Below are positions 15,886-25,138 of a DNA stretch of 64,000 bases, piece after piece; the stretch's first letter is position 1, and each line of letters starts with the position of its first letter. Both the position numbers and the translations under genes were made by a program. This DNA comes from Enterococcus malodoratus ATCC 43197 (lineage in GTDB: Bacteria; Bacillota; Bacilli; Lactobacillales; Enterococcaceae), in the NCBI RefSeq assembly GCF_000407185.1, contig NZ_KE136481.1:1712136-1776135 (forward strand). The letters run 5' to 3'. A model generated the notes under the pieces. That model made no database searches. It was not told the DNA's origin and saw only the letters and a program-made list of their open reading frames with translations.

Positions 15886-15910
15886 GAAAATCTCAACAGT
15901 TCTATTTTAT
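15875..15910. terminator. Terminator shared by the small ORF and ftsY
   Basis: AGAACTGTTGAG / CTCAACAGTTCT, a 12-bp perfect stem with a 5-base loop and T-rich flank on the plus strand. It overlaps the ends of both convergent frames. Confidence 0.85.
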
Positions 15911-17280
15911 TCTTCCTTCAATAATCCTTTAAATAGACCAACCGCAAAATCATTCGCTTCAAATGCTTCTAAGTCGTTTATTCCTTCACCCAATCCGACT
16001 AATTTCACCGGAAGATGCAGTTCATTCCGAATCGCTAAAACGATACCGCCTTTGGCCGTACCATCCAATTTAGTCAAAACCAACCCAGTTACGTCAGTCG
16101 TTTCCTTAAATTGACGCGCCTGTACTAAAGCATTTTGCCCTGTCGTTGCATCAACGACTAGCAGAACTTCATGAGGTGCCGTTGGAAATTCCCGCTGAAT
16201 TACCCGTTTGATTTTCTCCAACTCATTCATTAAGTTAACTTTGTTTTGCAAACGTCCTGCTGTATCAATCAACAAAATGTCATAGTTCTCTTTTTTCGCT
16301 TTATCCACCGCATCAAAGACTACCGCCGCTGGATCTCCCCCAGCATTTCCGCGGACCACCTCCACGCCAGAGCGTTTCCCCCAGACAGCTAGCTGATCGA
16401 TCGCACCGGCACGGAAAGTATCGGCGGCGGCTAATAAAACCTTCTTGCCTTCATTTCTATATTGATTCGCCAATTTTCCGATGCTGGTGGTTTTACCTGT
16501 CCCATTCACACCAACAAACAAAATCACGCTCAATCCGTCATCTTGCAGGTTGATCTTATTATTTTCATCGACACCTTCTGCTTCATAAATGTCTACTAGT
16601 TTTTCAATAATGACATTTTGAATCTGAGAAGGTTTCTTGGCATTTTTCAACTTGACTTCTTGCCGGAGAGAATCTGTTAACTTAATCGCCGTATCAAAGC
16701 CAACATCCGCGCCAATCAGAGTTTCCTCTAATTCTTCAAAAAAGTCTTCATCAACACGGCGAAAACGTGCAAACAATTCGTTCATTCGATCGCCAAAAGA
16801 TTTGCGCGTTTTTTCTAACCCTTTATCGTATTTCTCTTGAACCGTCTCTGCTTTCGTTTGGGCGGTTTCTGCTGGTTCAGTGCTTTCTGACTCCGGCTTA
16901 ATTTCCGAAATCTCTTCCACTTCTGTTATTACCGGTTCTTCAATAACTTGCTCTTGGTCATCCGGTATTTCTTCACTAGTTTCAGTCAAGTCATTTAGCT
17001 CTTCACTGGTTTTTGATTCAGGGCTTTCAGGTTCAGAGGTAAAGACTTCTTGTGGCGGAATATCCATTGTCTCAGCAGTTTGTTCAAACGACTCTTCAAT
17101 CGTCTCTTCGCTCTTCTCAGCTGTTTCAGTCGCTGAATCTTCACTATCTGTTGTTTTATCAGCTTCCGTAGGATCTATGATATCAGAAGATTCTTCCTCT
17201 TCAACAACAGTCTCTTGCTTTTCAGGTTCTTCAGCTTGTTCCCCAGTAAAAGCCTTTTTTATGCGGTCAAATAATCCCAT
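15907..17280 (-). CDS. ftsY: Signal recognition particle receptor FtsY
   Basis: FtsY docks SRP-ribosome complexes at the membrane for co-translational insertion. It is 457 residues. Residues 1-10 (MGLFDRIKKAF) form the amphipathic membrane-binding helix; residues 12-145 are a very acidic, repetitive A domain rich in Glu, Ser and Thr; the NG GTPase domain follows, with the P loop GVNGTGKTTSIGKL, DTAGRLQNK and TKLDGTAKGG. The acidic A domain is longer than in Bacillus but normal for lactic acid bacteria. It ends the rnc-smc-HAD-ftsY run, 23 bases after the HAD gene. Confidence 0.97.
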   Translation of the reverse strand: MGLFDRIKKAFTGEQAEEPEKQETVVEEEESSDIIDPTEADKTTDSEDSATETAEKSEETIEESFEQTAETMDIPPQEVFTSEPESPESKTSEELNDLTETSEEIPDDQEQVIEEPVITEVEEISEIKPESESTEPAETAQTKAETVQEKYDKGLEKTRKSFGDRMNELFARFRRVDEDFFEELEETLIGADVGFDTAIKLTDSLRQEVKLKNAKKPSQIQNVIIEKLVDIYEAEGVDENNKINLQDDGLSVILFVGVNGTGKTTSIGKLANQYRNEGKKVLLAAADTFRAGAIDQLAVWGKRSGVEVVRGNAGGDPAAVVFDAVDKAKKENYDILLIDTAGRLQNKVNLMNELEKIKRVIQREFPTAPHEVLLVVDATTGQNALVQARQFKETTDVTGLVLTKLDGTAKGGIVLAIRNELHLPVKLVGLGEGINDLEAFEANDFAVGLFKGLLKEE

Positions 17281-17303
17281 TTAAAATCCCCCCTTAAATT
17301 CAA

Positions 17304-18119
17304 TTAGTTTAATTCATCAAACACGAATTTTTGGATGGCATGCGCAACACCATCTGCTTGGTTCGTTCTAGTCACAAAATTAGCGGCAGATTTGATCCCA
17401 TCCGTAGCATTTTCCATCGCTACACCCATACCTGCATAATTAATCATTGATAAATCGTTGGCTTCATCTCCCAACGCCATCATTTCATGTGCTTCGATTC
17501 CTAGGTGTTCACCTAAAACTGAAAGACCAAATGCTTTTGTCACACCTTTTGGCATAAATTCTAATAAATTGGGCCGTGTTTTAAAAATTTCAAACTTATC
17601 ATATTCTTCAGATGGGATCAAAGGAATCTTTTGATCTAAATAATCTGCATTCACTGCCGCGACCACTTTATTGTACAGCGTATCTTCTTTCAAAGAATCT
17701 ATCGTTTTGGGAACATAGGTCAATGCCTTGTTCAACGTGGAATAGATTGAAGGATGACCCGCTGCTGTTTCAAATTGAAAACATAGCGCATCAGATAAAA
17801 CGTCCATCGGCAAATCAATTTCTTTTAACAGCTCATGAATATGTTTGACATCTGCAAGCTCCATCGCTGTCTTACCTAGGATCTCACCTGTATTCGTTTG
17901 AATCAGCCCGCCGTTGAAAGTGATTGAGTAATCATCTGCATCAAGTAAATTCAGTTCTGCTAAATAATCTTTGATCGCGATCAGAGGGCGTCCCGTACAG
18001 ATGACTATCTTCACGCCTCGAGCTTTGGCTTTTGCTAATATTGTTTTATTTGTATCAGAAATCGTCTTTGCATCTGTTAGTAATGTTCCATCTAAATCAA
18101 TTGCAATTAGTTTTATCAT
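17304..18119 (-). CDS. Cof-type HAD-superfamily phosphatase
   Basis: This 271-residue protein has the HAD motifs: IAIDLDGTLL (Asp8 and Asp10), ICTGRP (motif II), a Lys in the third motif region, and GDEANDLSMI (motif IV), with the cap insertion of the Cof/YidA subfamily. Members dephosphorylate sugar phosphates and related metabolites; the substrate is unknown. The ATG overlaps the smc stop codon as ATGA, so translation is coupled, and ftsY follows. A HAD gene between smc and ftsY is common in lactic acid bacteria. Confidence 0.93.
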   Translation of the reverse strand: MIKLIAIDLDGTLLTDAKTISDTNKTILAKAKARGVKIVICTGRPLIAIKDYLAELNLLDADDYSITFNGGLIQTNTGEILGKTAMELADVKHIHELLKEIDLPMDVLSDALCFQFETAAGHPSIYSTLNKALTYVPKTIDSLKEDTLYNKVVAAVNADYLDQKIPLIPSEEYDKFEIFKTRPNLLEFMPKGVTKAFGLSVLGEHLGIEAHEMMALGDEANDLSMINYAGMGVAMENATDGIKSAANFVTRTNQADGVAHAIQKFVFDELN

Positions 18120-21100
18120 TTCAGGAATTCCCCTTTCCTCACTTGAAATTTTCCGTCCTCTTTCACTTCTTCCAGGCGGACTGAAATAATTTTCGAAACA
18201 CCGGATTCTTGCATCGTTACACCATAAAGGATATCTGCAGCTTCCATCGTGCCTTTACGGTGAGTGACCACAATAAATTGCGTGTCGTTTTGGAAAGCAC
18301 TCAAATAACGTCCAAAACGTGCAACATTGGCTTCATCTAGTGCAGCTTCAACTTCATCTAAAACACAGAACGGTACAGGTCGTACTTGAATAATCGAAAA
18401 TAACAGTGCGATGGCCGTCAGTGCTCGTTCCCCACCTGAAAGCAGCGACAAGCTTTGTAATTTTTTACCTGGCGGCTGTGCCTCAATCTCGATACCCGTA
18501 TTTAACAAATCATCAGGGTCCGTCAAAACCAATTCTGCACGACCGCCGCCAAACATATTTGGAAAAACAACATTGAACTTTTCACGAATCGCTTGGAAAG
18601 TCGTATAAAAACGTGTTTTGACTTCATCGTCCATTTCACCCATTGTTTCAAACAATTGTTCTTTAGCCGATAATAAATCATCCCGTTGTGTTGTTAGAAA
18701 ATCATAGCGTTCCTCGACTTGTTGATATTGTTCAATGGCGTTCAAATTAACTGGACCTAATTTTTCAATTGCGTTCTTCAACCGGCCGACTTCTGTTTGA
18801 GCCGCTTGCTGATCAATCTCTGGATCTGCTTGAGCCTCTGCACCTTCAAAGGTCAGGCTGTACTCCTCTTGCAAGTAAGCCAATGCGTTGTCTAATTTCA
18901 GCTCATAACGATTTTTTTGAACATCCGCTTGTGATTGACGTGCCAACAATTGCTTTTGTTCGCGATTGGCTTCCGTCAAAGCGCCATCTGCATGATCCAC
19001 TTTTTGCTGCAGACTTTGACGTGTTTCTTTCCATTCGGTCAACTGTTCTTGCAGGTGTTCTCGAGCGATGGATAATTCCGTCAAACGCTGATTCAAACTT
19101 TCCTCGGATTCTTCGTGAACCGATGAATCGCTGGAAAGCGCCAGCAATTGATTTTCTAAACTTGTGATGTGACTGTGTAATTCATTGATTTGATTTTCTA
19201 GACTCAATACCTGCCGATCCAAATACAATAATCGTTCGTCTATCACTGCATAATCCGCCTGCAAGCGGCTCAATTCAGCATTAATATTAGCCCGTTTGAC
19301 TTCCAACTGGTCACTTTCTTCATTCAGTTGTTGAATTTCACGATTAATGTTGTCCTGTTGTGTCTTCAACTCAACCTGCTGGAATTCTAATGTTTCCTTT
19401 TGCTCTTGATACTCCTTTAAAAAGCTGTCCAGCTCTTTAGCCTCATAAGAAAATAACGTTTGCTCTTTTTGTAAGCGAGTCAACTCACTGTTGACGCGTT
19501 CCTCACTACTCTGTGCTTCTTGATAAGCCAAACGAGTTTGTTCACCTTGAGTTCTCAATGTTTCCAAGGCCTCAGTTTGATCGGCAACTTTCGTTTGCAA
19601 GTCATGGACAAACTTTTCTTTTGCTTGCAGTGCCTGATTGATTTCTTCGTAGCGTTTCGTCCATTCAGCCAGTTCATGTCCTTGATTAAATAGATTCCCG
19701 CGATTACCTTGTTTCGTAGCACCGCCGGTCATAGAACCGCCGGCATTCATCACATCTCCAGCTAAAGAAACAACTCGTACTTGATAACGCAATTGCCGAG
19801 CAAGCTGATTCGCACTGTTTAGATCCTGCGCGATTACGATTGCACCTAGTAGGTTTTGCATGACTGGCGCAACATTCTCTGAGAAAGTCACCAGGTCACT
19901 TGCAATCCCTAAAAAGCCGCTTTCATCTTTGATTGCTTGATATTGATGAGCTCCTAAGCTGCGCGGCTTAATCGTCGTTAATGGTAAAAAAGTTCCTCTT
20001 CCACTGCGCTGCTTTTTCAAAAAGGTGATTCCTTCACGGGCATCTTTTTCATTTTCTACAATGATATGTTGAGCCGACGCTCCGAGCGCAGTCTCAATTG
20101 CTAGAGCATATTCCTGTGGAACGTCAATCAATTCTGCTACCGCACCGATGATCCCGTTTAATTGCTCTTTATGTTGCAAAACACTGCGGACACCTTGATA
20201 AAATCCGCTATAGTTTTCTTGAATATCTTGCAAACTTTTTTGTCTGGCACGTGCTTGCTGCACTTGGCTCATTAAGTCATACATCAATTGCTGCTCTTTT
20301 TGCAACTGCCGCTGTGCAGCGTTCTTATTTTCAACCAATTGACGGTAGCTTTCTTGCTCTTCCGTTAATTGACTTTCAAGTGTCTGGGTCTTGGATTGAG
20401 CGTTGGTCTGTTGATCTGTCAGTTCCTTTAACTGTTCATGTAAAGCTTCAAACCGCGTAAGGCTCTGTTGATTTTTTGCCGTTTCTTGCGTATATTGGCG
20501 TTCCAAATATTTTAGTTCATTACTGACATTGGCTGACTCTTGCATCAACTCAACATATGTACCACGCAGATCTTCCAACAATTCTTTCGGTGATTTCTTA
20601 TATTTTTCGGCTTCACTCATTAAATGTTGGATTTTGGCTTCCAAATCGACCTTTTCCGCCTGTTTGGCAGTTTGTTGCGCTTGGACCTCGCGCACGCTTT
20701 CTTGTGCTTCAGCCAATTTCTTACGTTGCTCAGTCAAAGATTCTTGATACTCAGCACTGCTCCTTTGAGTATTTTTTGACCGTTCGCTTAATAATTCTTT
20801 CTGTCCTTCGGCTTGTTTCAAAGCCTCCGCTAAATGCAATAATTGCTGTTGACCTGTTTCTAACTGTTCATCCAATGAACCGCGTTTTTGCCGCAGGTCT
20901 CCCAGCTGCAACTCCGTTTGCTGGATAAATCGGCCCTTTTCATCGACCGTTTGAGATAACTCTTCAAAATCAACTTTAGCAGATTGCCAAGATTCGCGAG
21001 TATGCTTGATTCTGGCTACCGTCAAGCTGACATCCGTCGCAGTCAATTCCTTTTTGAGCGCCAAAAACTCCTTGGCTGCTTCACTTTGAGCAGCTAAAGG

Positions 21101-21709
21101 AGTCAGCTGATCTTCTAATTCATAAATGATATCTTGAACTCGGCTTAGATTATCTTCTGTCTCAAAAAGTTTCTGTTCCGCTTTGCGTTTCCGCTGCTTA
21201 TATTTCAAAACCCCGGCAGCCTCTTCAAAGATCCCGCGGCGATCTTCTGGTTTACTAGCGAAAATTGCCTCAACTTTCCCCTGTGATATGATTGAGAAAG
21301 ATTCTTTTCCTAAGCCGGAATCCATAAATAAATCTTGGATATCCCTTAAACGGCAAGCCTGTTTATTAATGAAGAAGTCACTTTCACCGGTTCGACGATA
21401 TCGTCTCGTCACACTGACTTCACTAAAGGCTAAGGGCAAGTAATGATCCGTATTGTCCAACACGACCGTCACTTCTGCGATATTCAATTGTTTTCGAGAC
21501 TCCGAGCCGGCAAATATAATGTCCGGCATTTTGCCTCCCCGCAAACTTTTCGCGGACTGCTCTCCTAGGACCCAGCGAATCGCTTCAGTAATATTACTTT
21601 TCCCACTGCCGTTTGGCCCTATTACCGCTGTTACGCCTTGCTCAAATTCGATCTTTGTTCGATCAGCAAATGATTTAAAGCCAGCAATCTCAATTCGTTT
21701 TAAATACAA
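18116..21709 (-). CDS. smc: Chromosome partition protein SMC
   Basis: SMC is the condensin ATPase that organises and segregates the chromosome. At 1197 residues it is full length. The Walker A loop GPNGSGKSN is at 31-39; long coiled coils span about 170-500 and 670-1000, rich in Gln, Glu and Leu; a hinge lies between (near GVRSVLQHKEQLNGIIGAVA and the glycine-rich GGSMTGGA); the C-terminal head has LLSGGERALTAIALLF and the Walker B CVLDEVEAALDEANV. The start is TTG with GGAGG six bases upstream. It follows rnc by 35 bases and overlaps the HAD gene. Confidence 0.97.
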   Translation of the reverse strand: MYLKRIEIAGFKSFADRTKIEFEQGVTAVIGPNGSGKSNITEAIRWVLGEQSAKSLRGGKMPDIIFAGSESRKQLNIAEVTVVLDNTDHYLPLAFSEVSVTRRYRRTGESDFFINKQACRLRDIQDLFMDSGLGKESFSIISQGKVEAIFASKPEDRRGIFEEAAGVLKYKQRKRKAEQKLFETEDNLSRVQDIIYELEDQLTPLAAQSEAAKEFLALKKELTATDVSLTVARIKHTRESWQSAKVDFEELSQTVDEKGRFIQQTELQLGDLRQKRGSLDEQLETGQQQLLHLAEALKQAEGQKELLSERSKNTQRSSAEYQESLTEQRKKLAEAQESVREVQAQQTAKQAEKVDLEAKIQHLMSEAEKYKKSPKELLEDLRGTYVELMQESANVSNELKYLERQYTQETAKNQQSLTRFEALHEQLKELTDQQTNAQSKTQTLESQLTEEQESYRQLVENKNAAQRQLQKEQQLMYDLMSQVQQARARQKSLQDIQENYSGFYQGVRSVLQHKEQLNGIIGAVAELIDVPQEYALAIETALGASAQHIIVENEKDAREGITFLKKQRSGRGTFLPLTTIKPRSLGAHQYQAIKDESGFLGIASDLVTFSENVAPVMQNLLGAIVIAQDLNSANQLARQLRYQVRVVSLAGDVMNAGGSMTGGATKQGNRGNLFNQGHELAEWTKRYEEINQALQAKEKFVHDLQTKVADQTEALETLRTQGEQTRLAYQEAQSSEERVNSELTRLQKEQTLFSYEAKELDSFLKEYQEQKETLEFQQVELKTQQDNINREIQQLNEESDQLEVKRANINAELSRLQADYAVIDERLLYLDRQVLSLENQINELHSHITSLENQLLALSSDSSVHEESEESLNQRLTELSIAREHLQEQLTEWKETRQSLQQKVDHADGALTEANREQKQLLARQSQADVQKNRYELKLDNALAYLQEEYSLTFEGAEAQADPEIDQQAAQTEVGRLKNAIEKLGPVNLNAIEQYQQVEERYDFLTTQRDDLLSAKEQLFETMGEMDDEVKTRFYTTFQAIREKFNVVFPNMFGGGRAELVLTDPDDLLNTGIEIEAQPPGKKLQSLSLLSGGERALTAIALLFSIIQVRPVPFCVLDEVEAALDEANVARFGRYLSAFQNDTQFIVVTHRKGTMEAADILYGVTMQESGVSKIISVRLEEVKEDGKFQVRKGEFLK

Positions 21710-21744
21710 AATGTTCCTCCTAAAATTTCACTAGGAAATGTAGA

Positions 21745-22440
21745 CTAGTTTGCGACAATTTTGCGTAAAGCTTTTTCCGCCGCATCTTGTTCAGCCAATT
21801 TCTTCGATTTGCCTTGTCCTGATCCAATCATTTGATCATCAGCATATACATCAATCGTAAAGATTCGTTCGTGTGCAGGACCTTCTTCATTAACCAATCG
21901 GTAATCAATCGTGACATCGCCGCTCTTTTGCAACACTTCTTGTAAGCGTGTCTTGTGGTCCATCTCCCGAGTAAAAACTCCAGCTTCAATTTTTGGAAAA
22001 ATCACAGTCTGAATGAAGTTTAATGCTACATCATAGCCTTGATCCAAATACAAAGCACCCAGAAAAGCCTCAAACAGGTCACATAGGAGCGCTGCACGAT
22101 CCCGTCCACCAGAATTTTCTTCCCCTTTGCCTAACATAATATACAGATCGAAATGACACTCTTTCGCAAATTTCGATAAACTTTCTTCACGTACGATCGC
22201 CGAACGTAGACGTGTCAAACGTCCTTCCGGCAAATTTGGATAATGGTGATACAAATAGTCCGATACCTGAATTTCTAAGACAGCATCCCCTAAAAATTCT
22301 AACCGTTCATTATCTGAAATATTCATGTTACGGTGTTCATTCACATATGATGAGTGGGTAAACGCCTGTTCTAATAGGTTAACATCGTGAAAGACGATGC
22401 CGTAGTTTTCTTTCAATTCATTGATCAACTGTGTATCCAT
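21745..22440 (-). CDS. rnc: Ribonuclease III
   Basis: RNase III cuts double-stranded RNA in rRNA precursors and mRNAs. The 231-residue product starts MDTQLINELKENYG at 22440 behind AAAGGA; an in-frame start at 22479 would add 13 atypical basic residues. The catalytic signature NERLEFLGDAVLE is at 44-56, with the later acidic residues in DLFEAFLGALYLDQG. The C-terminal double-stranded RNA-binding domain covers about 158-231 (TRLQEVLQKSG through EQDAAEKALRKI). It is first in the rnc-smc-HAD-ftsY operon. Confidence 0.97.
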   Translation of the reverse strand: MDTQLINELKENYGIVFHDVNLLEQAFTHSSYVNEHRNMNISDNERLEFLGDAVLEIQVSDYLYHHYPNLPEGRLTRLRSAIVREESLSKFAKECHFDLYIMLGKGEENSGGRDRAALLCDLFEAFLGALYLDQGYDVALNFIQTVIFPKIEAGVFTREMDHKTRLQEVLQKSGDVTIDYRLVNEEGPAHERIFTIDVYADDQMIGSGQGKSKKLAEQDAAEKALRKIVAN

Positions 22441-22607
22441 GGGCTCATTCCTTTTTTTGAGATTTCCATCACGCTTCATTATACTGTTTTTTCCCCAATT
22501 TTTAAATCAGAAGTCGTGATCGTAGGAAATTTTCAAAAAATGATCGAATTTTTTCTTCTCCTCGTCAAAAAAATGCTAAAGTAGAAAAAACGACCGGAGG
22601 AATTACG

Positions 22608-23111
22608 ATGGAAAAAATTTCTGACGCATTAGTGATTATTGATTTGCAAAAAGGGGTTTGTTTCGGTGAACAAACAATTGATCATTTCAATGACTTGATC
22701 ACACTCGTCAATCAGCGTATAAAGCTTTATCGCGACCAAGATAAGCCGATTCTTTTCATTCAGCACTGCGACGAAGACTTAATTCCGAATTCAGCAGCTT
22801 GGGAAATCGTAGATGAACTTGCTCGCAAAGACAGTGATATTGTTATTCAAAAGACTCATGCTAATTCCTTCTATCACACTGACCTGCAAAAGGTATTGCA
22901 GCAACAGCAAATAAATAAGCTGGAAATCTGCGGAGCACAAACCCAATACTGTATTGATACGACCGTAAAATTTGCTCATGGTTTAGGGTATCAGTTGACC
23001 ATGCTGAAGAACGCCTCAACGACTTACGCTAATCGGTTTCTTTCAGCAGCTGACACGATTGTCTTTTATGAGAATATTTGGGACAAGCGCTTTTTGCATT
23101 TGATTCAATAA
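22608..23111 (+). CDS. Isochorismatase-family cysteine hydrolase
   Basis: This 167-residue protein begins MEKISDALVIIDLQKGVC, with the ATG behind GGAGG. It has the cysteine hydrolase triad pattern: Asp in VIIDLQKG, a Lys in VIQKTHANSF, and the nucleophile Cys in ICGAQTQYCIDTTV (the second Cys by family alignment). Relatives include nicotinamidases, isochorismatases and N-carbamoyl hydrolases; the substrate here cannot be assigned. It is alone on the plus strand between the rnc operon and a convergent lysozyme gene. Confidence 0.88.
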   Translation: MEKISDALVIIDLQKGVCFGEQTIDHFNDLITLVNQRIKLYRDQDKPILFIQHCDEDLIPNSAAWEIVDELARKDSDIVIQKTHANSFYHTDLQKVLQQQQINKLEICGAQTQYCIDTTVKFAHGLGYQLTMLKNASTTYANRFLSAADTIVFYENIWDKRFLHLIQ

Positions 23112-23145
23112 AAAAACTTCGTCTCAGAGGACGAAGCTTTTTTAT
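23110..23145. terminator. Bidirectional terminator between the hydrolase and the lysozyme gene
   Basis: AACTTCGTC / GACGAAGCTT stem with a six-base loop, A7 on the left and T6 on the right, serving both convergent genes. Confidence 0.88.
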
Positions 23146-23148
23146 TCT

Positions 23149-24606
23149 TTATTTTCCGTACCACGCGACACCTTCATAACGCCAACCAACTTGGGTTAAA
23201 TTATCTCGTTCATTGGTATTCAGCGTGTAATGGTGCGTGCCTGTTCTTGCATTTGGATTGTAGAGTCGGTATAAAAGCTGTCCGCCTCCAGAATACCAAG
23301 AAATTCCCTCATAACGCCAACCGGCCTTTTTTAAACTATCTCGTTCTGAGGTATTTAAGGTATAGTGATGATCACCAGCATTCGGATTGTACATACGATA
23401 GACCGGATTTCCATTTTGCGGTGCATTCCAAGCAACGCCTTCATAACGCCAGCCAGCTTGGGTCAGATTATTTTTTTCGTTGTTGTCACGTGTATAAAAA
23501 TGTTCTCCGCTATTAGGATTATACAATCGATACATCGCGTCTGTTCCAACAGGACTCGTACCTGGATTTGAGCCTTCTGACGTATCAGCCTGAAAAATCC
23601 CAGTATAGTCAGCGGAAACATCAAATGTGCCGTTAACACTTGGAAAGGTCACTAGTGAAGACCATTGCCAAGCTCCATAGGCCGTATAGTAATTATCAGC
23701 AGATAAATTATAGGGATACGCCGCTACCCAAATATTTTTATTTCCTAACGTGTTTCCATTCAGCAAACCATTGCTGAGCCAGCCATAACTAGCATAATGT
23801 CGCACATTTCCATACCCTAACCGATGTAGCTGATCTGCAAATGAAGCAGAATCATTTGTATGATTTCCTTGATTGACGATACCAGGCGCCTCGATATCAT
23901 TCACCATTACCGTTGATTTTGCTAATCCAATCCGATTTGCGTATGCCGCGAAATAATTTGCTTCCGCGCGTGCGCTCTCATCTGAAGTGAACCAGCTATA
24001 ATGATATGCTGAAACTTTTAATCCTGCTGCTTTAGCATTTGCAATCTGGGTAGGTGCGTAAGGATTTTGATAAGACGTACCTTCTGTCAATTTCACAACC
24101 ACACCTTTTACTCCGTAAGATTTCATCTTTTGAAAATCAGCAACGCTCACGTTTCCATTGTAAGATGCGATATCGACAAAACTCTTTGTTGGTAGATTGG
24201 CATTTGCTGCGGAAACAGTGGGTAAAGAATACAGTTCTAAATCAAAAAGATTGGTTTCGTTCGAGCTATCGGTTTTATTTAAATCAGAATGTTCTGTCCC
24301 ATCAGGCAGATAATAACTTCCTGACTCATTCTCACCACCCATTAATGCCGAATCAATTTGTGCATTTTTTTCTTTGGCGGCCGCTTTAGCTTGTTCAACC
24401 TTATCTTGAATCTCAGCTTGTGCTTGATTATCTTTTTGTTGTACTGCGGTTTGTTCTAACCCATCTGATTGGGCTTGTTTTTCAACTTGCTGCTCATTTT
24501 GCATGGTATTTCCAGCTTCTGGTGTGCGTTCTTCAGCAGATACATTTCCAGAAACAAGCAAACCCATCAATAAAAGACTGCTTAAATATAATTTATTCTT
24601 AATCAT
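23149..24606 (-). CDS. Secreted GH25 lysozyme with three DUF5648 repeats
   Basis: The 485-residue protein has a signal peptide (1-24, cleavage after NVSA), a Gln/Ala-rich, possibly coiled stretch (30-90), a GH25 muramidase domain (about 140-340) and three C-terminal repeats (about 358-396, 402-439 and 445-485). GH25 features are FVDIASYNG (Asp145) and NDIEAPG (Asp237, Glu239), giving the DxE catalytic pair, plus YHYSWF. Each repeat has Y-R-(L/M)-YNPN, an H-x-YT element and GWRYEG(V/I)(A/S)W, the DUF5648 pattern that probably binds cell-wall or other polysaccharide. It is an exported peptidoglycan hydrolase for wall turnover or competition. No LPXTG anchor was found. Confidence 0.93.
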   Translation of the reverse strand: MIKNKLYLSSLLLMGLLVSGNVSAEERTPEAGNTMQNEQQVEKQAQSDGLEQTAVQQKDNQAQAEIQDKVEQAKAAAKEKNAQIDSALMGGENESGSYYLPDGTEHSDLNKTDSSNETNLFDLELYSLPTVSAANANLPTKSFVDIASYNGNVSVADFQKMKSYGVKGVVVKLTEGTSYQNPYAPTQIANAKAAGLKVSAYHYSWFTSDESARAEANYFAAYANRIGLAKSTVMVNDIEAPGIVNQGNHTNDSASFADQLHRLGYGNVRHYASYGWLSNGLLNGNTLGNKNIWVAAYPYNLSADNYYTAYGAWQWSSLVTFPSVNGTFDVSADYTGIFQADTSEGSNPGTSPVGTDAMYRLYNPNSGEHFYTRDNNEKNNLTQAGWRYEGVAWNAPQNGNPVYRMYNPNAGDHHYTLNTSERDSLKKAGWRYEGISWYSGGGQLLYRLYNPNARTGTHHYTLNTNERDNLTQVGWRYEGVAWYGK

Positions 24607-24737
24607 CGTATGATTACTCCAAACATTTCAAGTTGCGTTTACTATACGCCCGTGTTTTCGAGCTGGCAACTTTCGTTCATTTTTAAGCTTTTTTTGTGAG
24701 AAAACGTGAGGATTGTGAAAAATTCGTCCGTAGATGA

Positions 24738-24771
24738 TAAAAAAAATGCACTGACTATTGTCAGCGCACCT
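24738..24771 (-). terminator. Terminator after the acyl carrier protein gene
   Basis: On the minus strand TGCGCTGAC pairs with GTCAGTGCA (one G-T) around AATA and runs into eight T. Confidence 0.85.
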
Positions 24772-24776
24772 TGTTG

Positions 24777-25028
24777 TTAAGCTTGGTTGTTTTCCATAAT
24801 GTAATCAACTGCAGCTCCAACTGTTTCAATTTTTTCAGCATCTTCATCAGAGATTTCTGTTCCGAATTCATCTTCCAATTCTAAAACAAATTCCATAATA
24901 CTGATTGAGTCTGCATTTAAGTCGTCTTTGATACTCAATTCAAGAGTTACTTTGTCCTTATCAATTTCAAAGTGATTTGAAATTATTTCAGCAACTTTGC
25001 TAAATACTTCTTCACGAGTCAACAACAT
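24777..25028 (-). CDS. acpB: Acyl carrier protein (plsX-linked copy)
   Basis: This 83-residue ACP carries acyl chains on a phosphopantetheine arm attached to the Ser of [12 protein letters not shown] (around residue 37-39). The acidic helix [21 protein letters not shown] is typical. The site reads DSIS, not the DSLD of most fatty-acid-synthesis ACPs. Enterococcus faecalis is known to have a second ACP, AcpB, encoded beside plsX and linked to use of exogenous fatty acids, and the context here fits that copy. The start is uncertain by one or two codons: ATG TTG TTG follows GGAGG closely, so translation may begin at a TTG. Confidence 0.9.
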   Translation of the reverse strand: MLLTREEVFSKVAEIISNHFEIDKDKVTLELSIKDDLNADSISIMEFVLELEDEFGTEISDEDAEKIETVGAAVDYIMENNQA

Positions 25029-25138
25029 TCACCTCCGCCTGATCAACTAATATTCGTCTATGTTTTACCAGAAGGTCACAGTTCATTTTACTGATGTTTA
25101 TCTGCTTTGTCTACCTTTTTCGGGAATTTATCTGGTGC

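Noticed and set aside
16880-17284. A Ser-rich ORF on the plus strand that looks like a surface adhesin repeat
   Set aside because: It is the antisense reading of the Glu/Thr/Ser-rich acidic domain of FtsY; no ribosome binding site or promoter.
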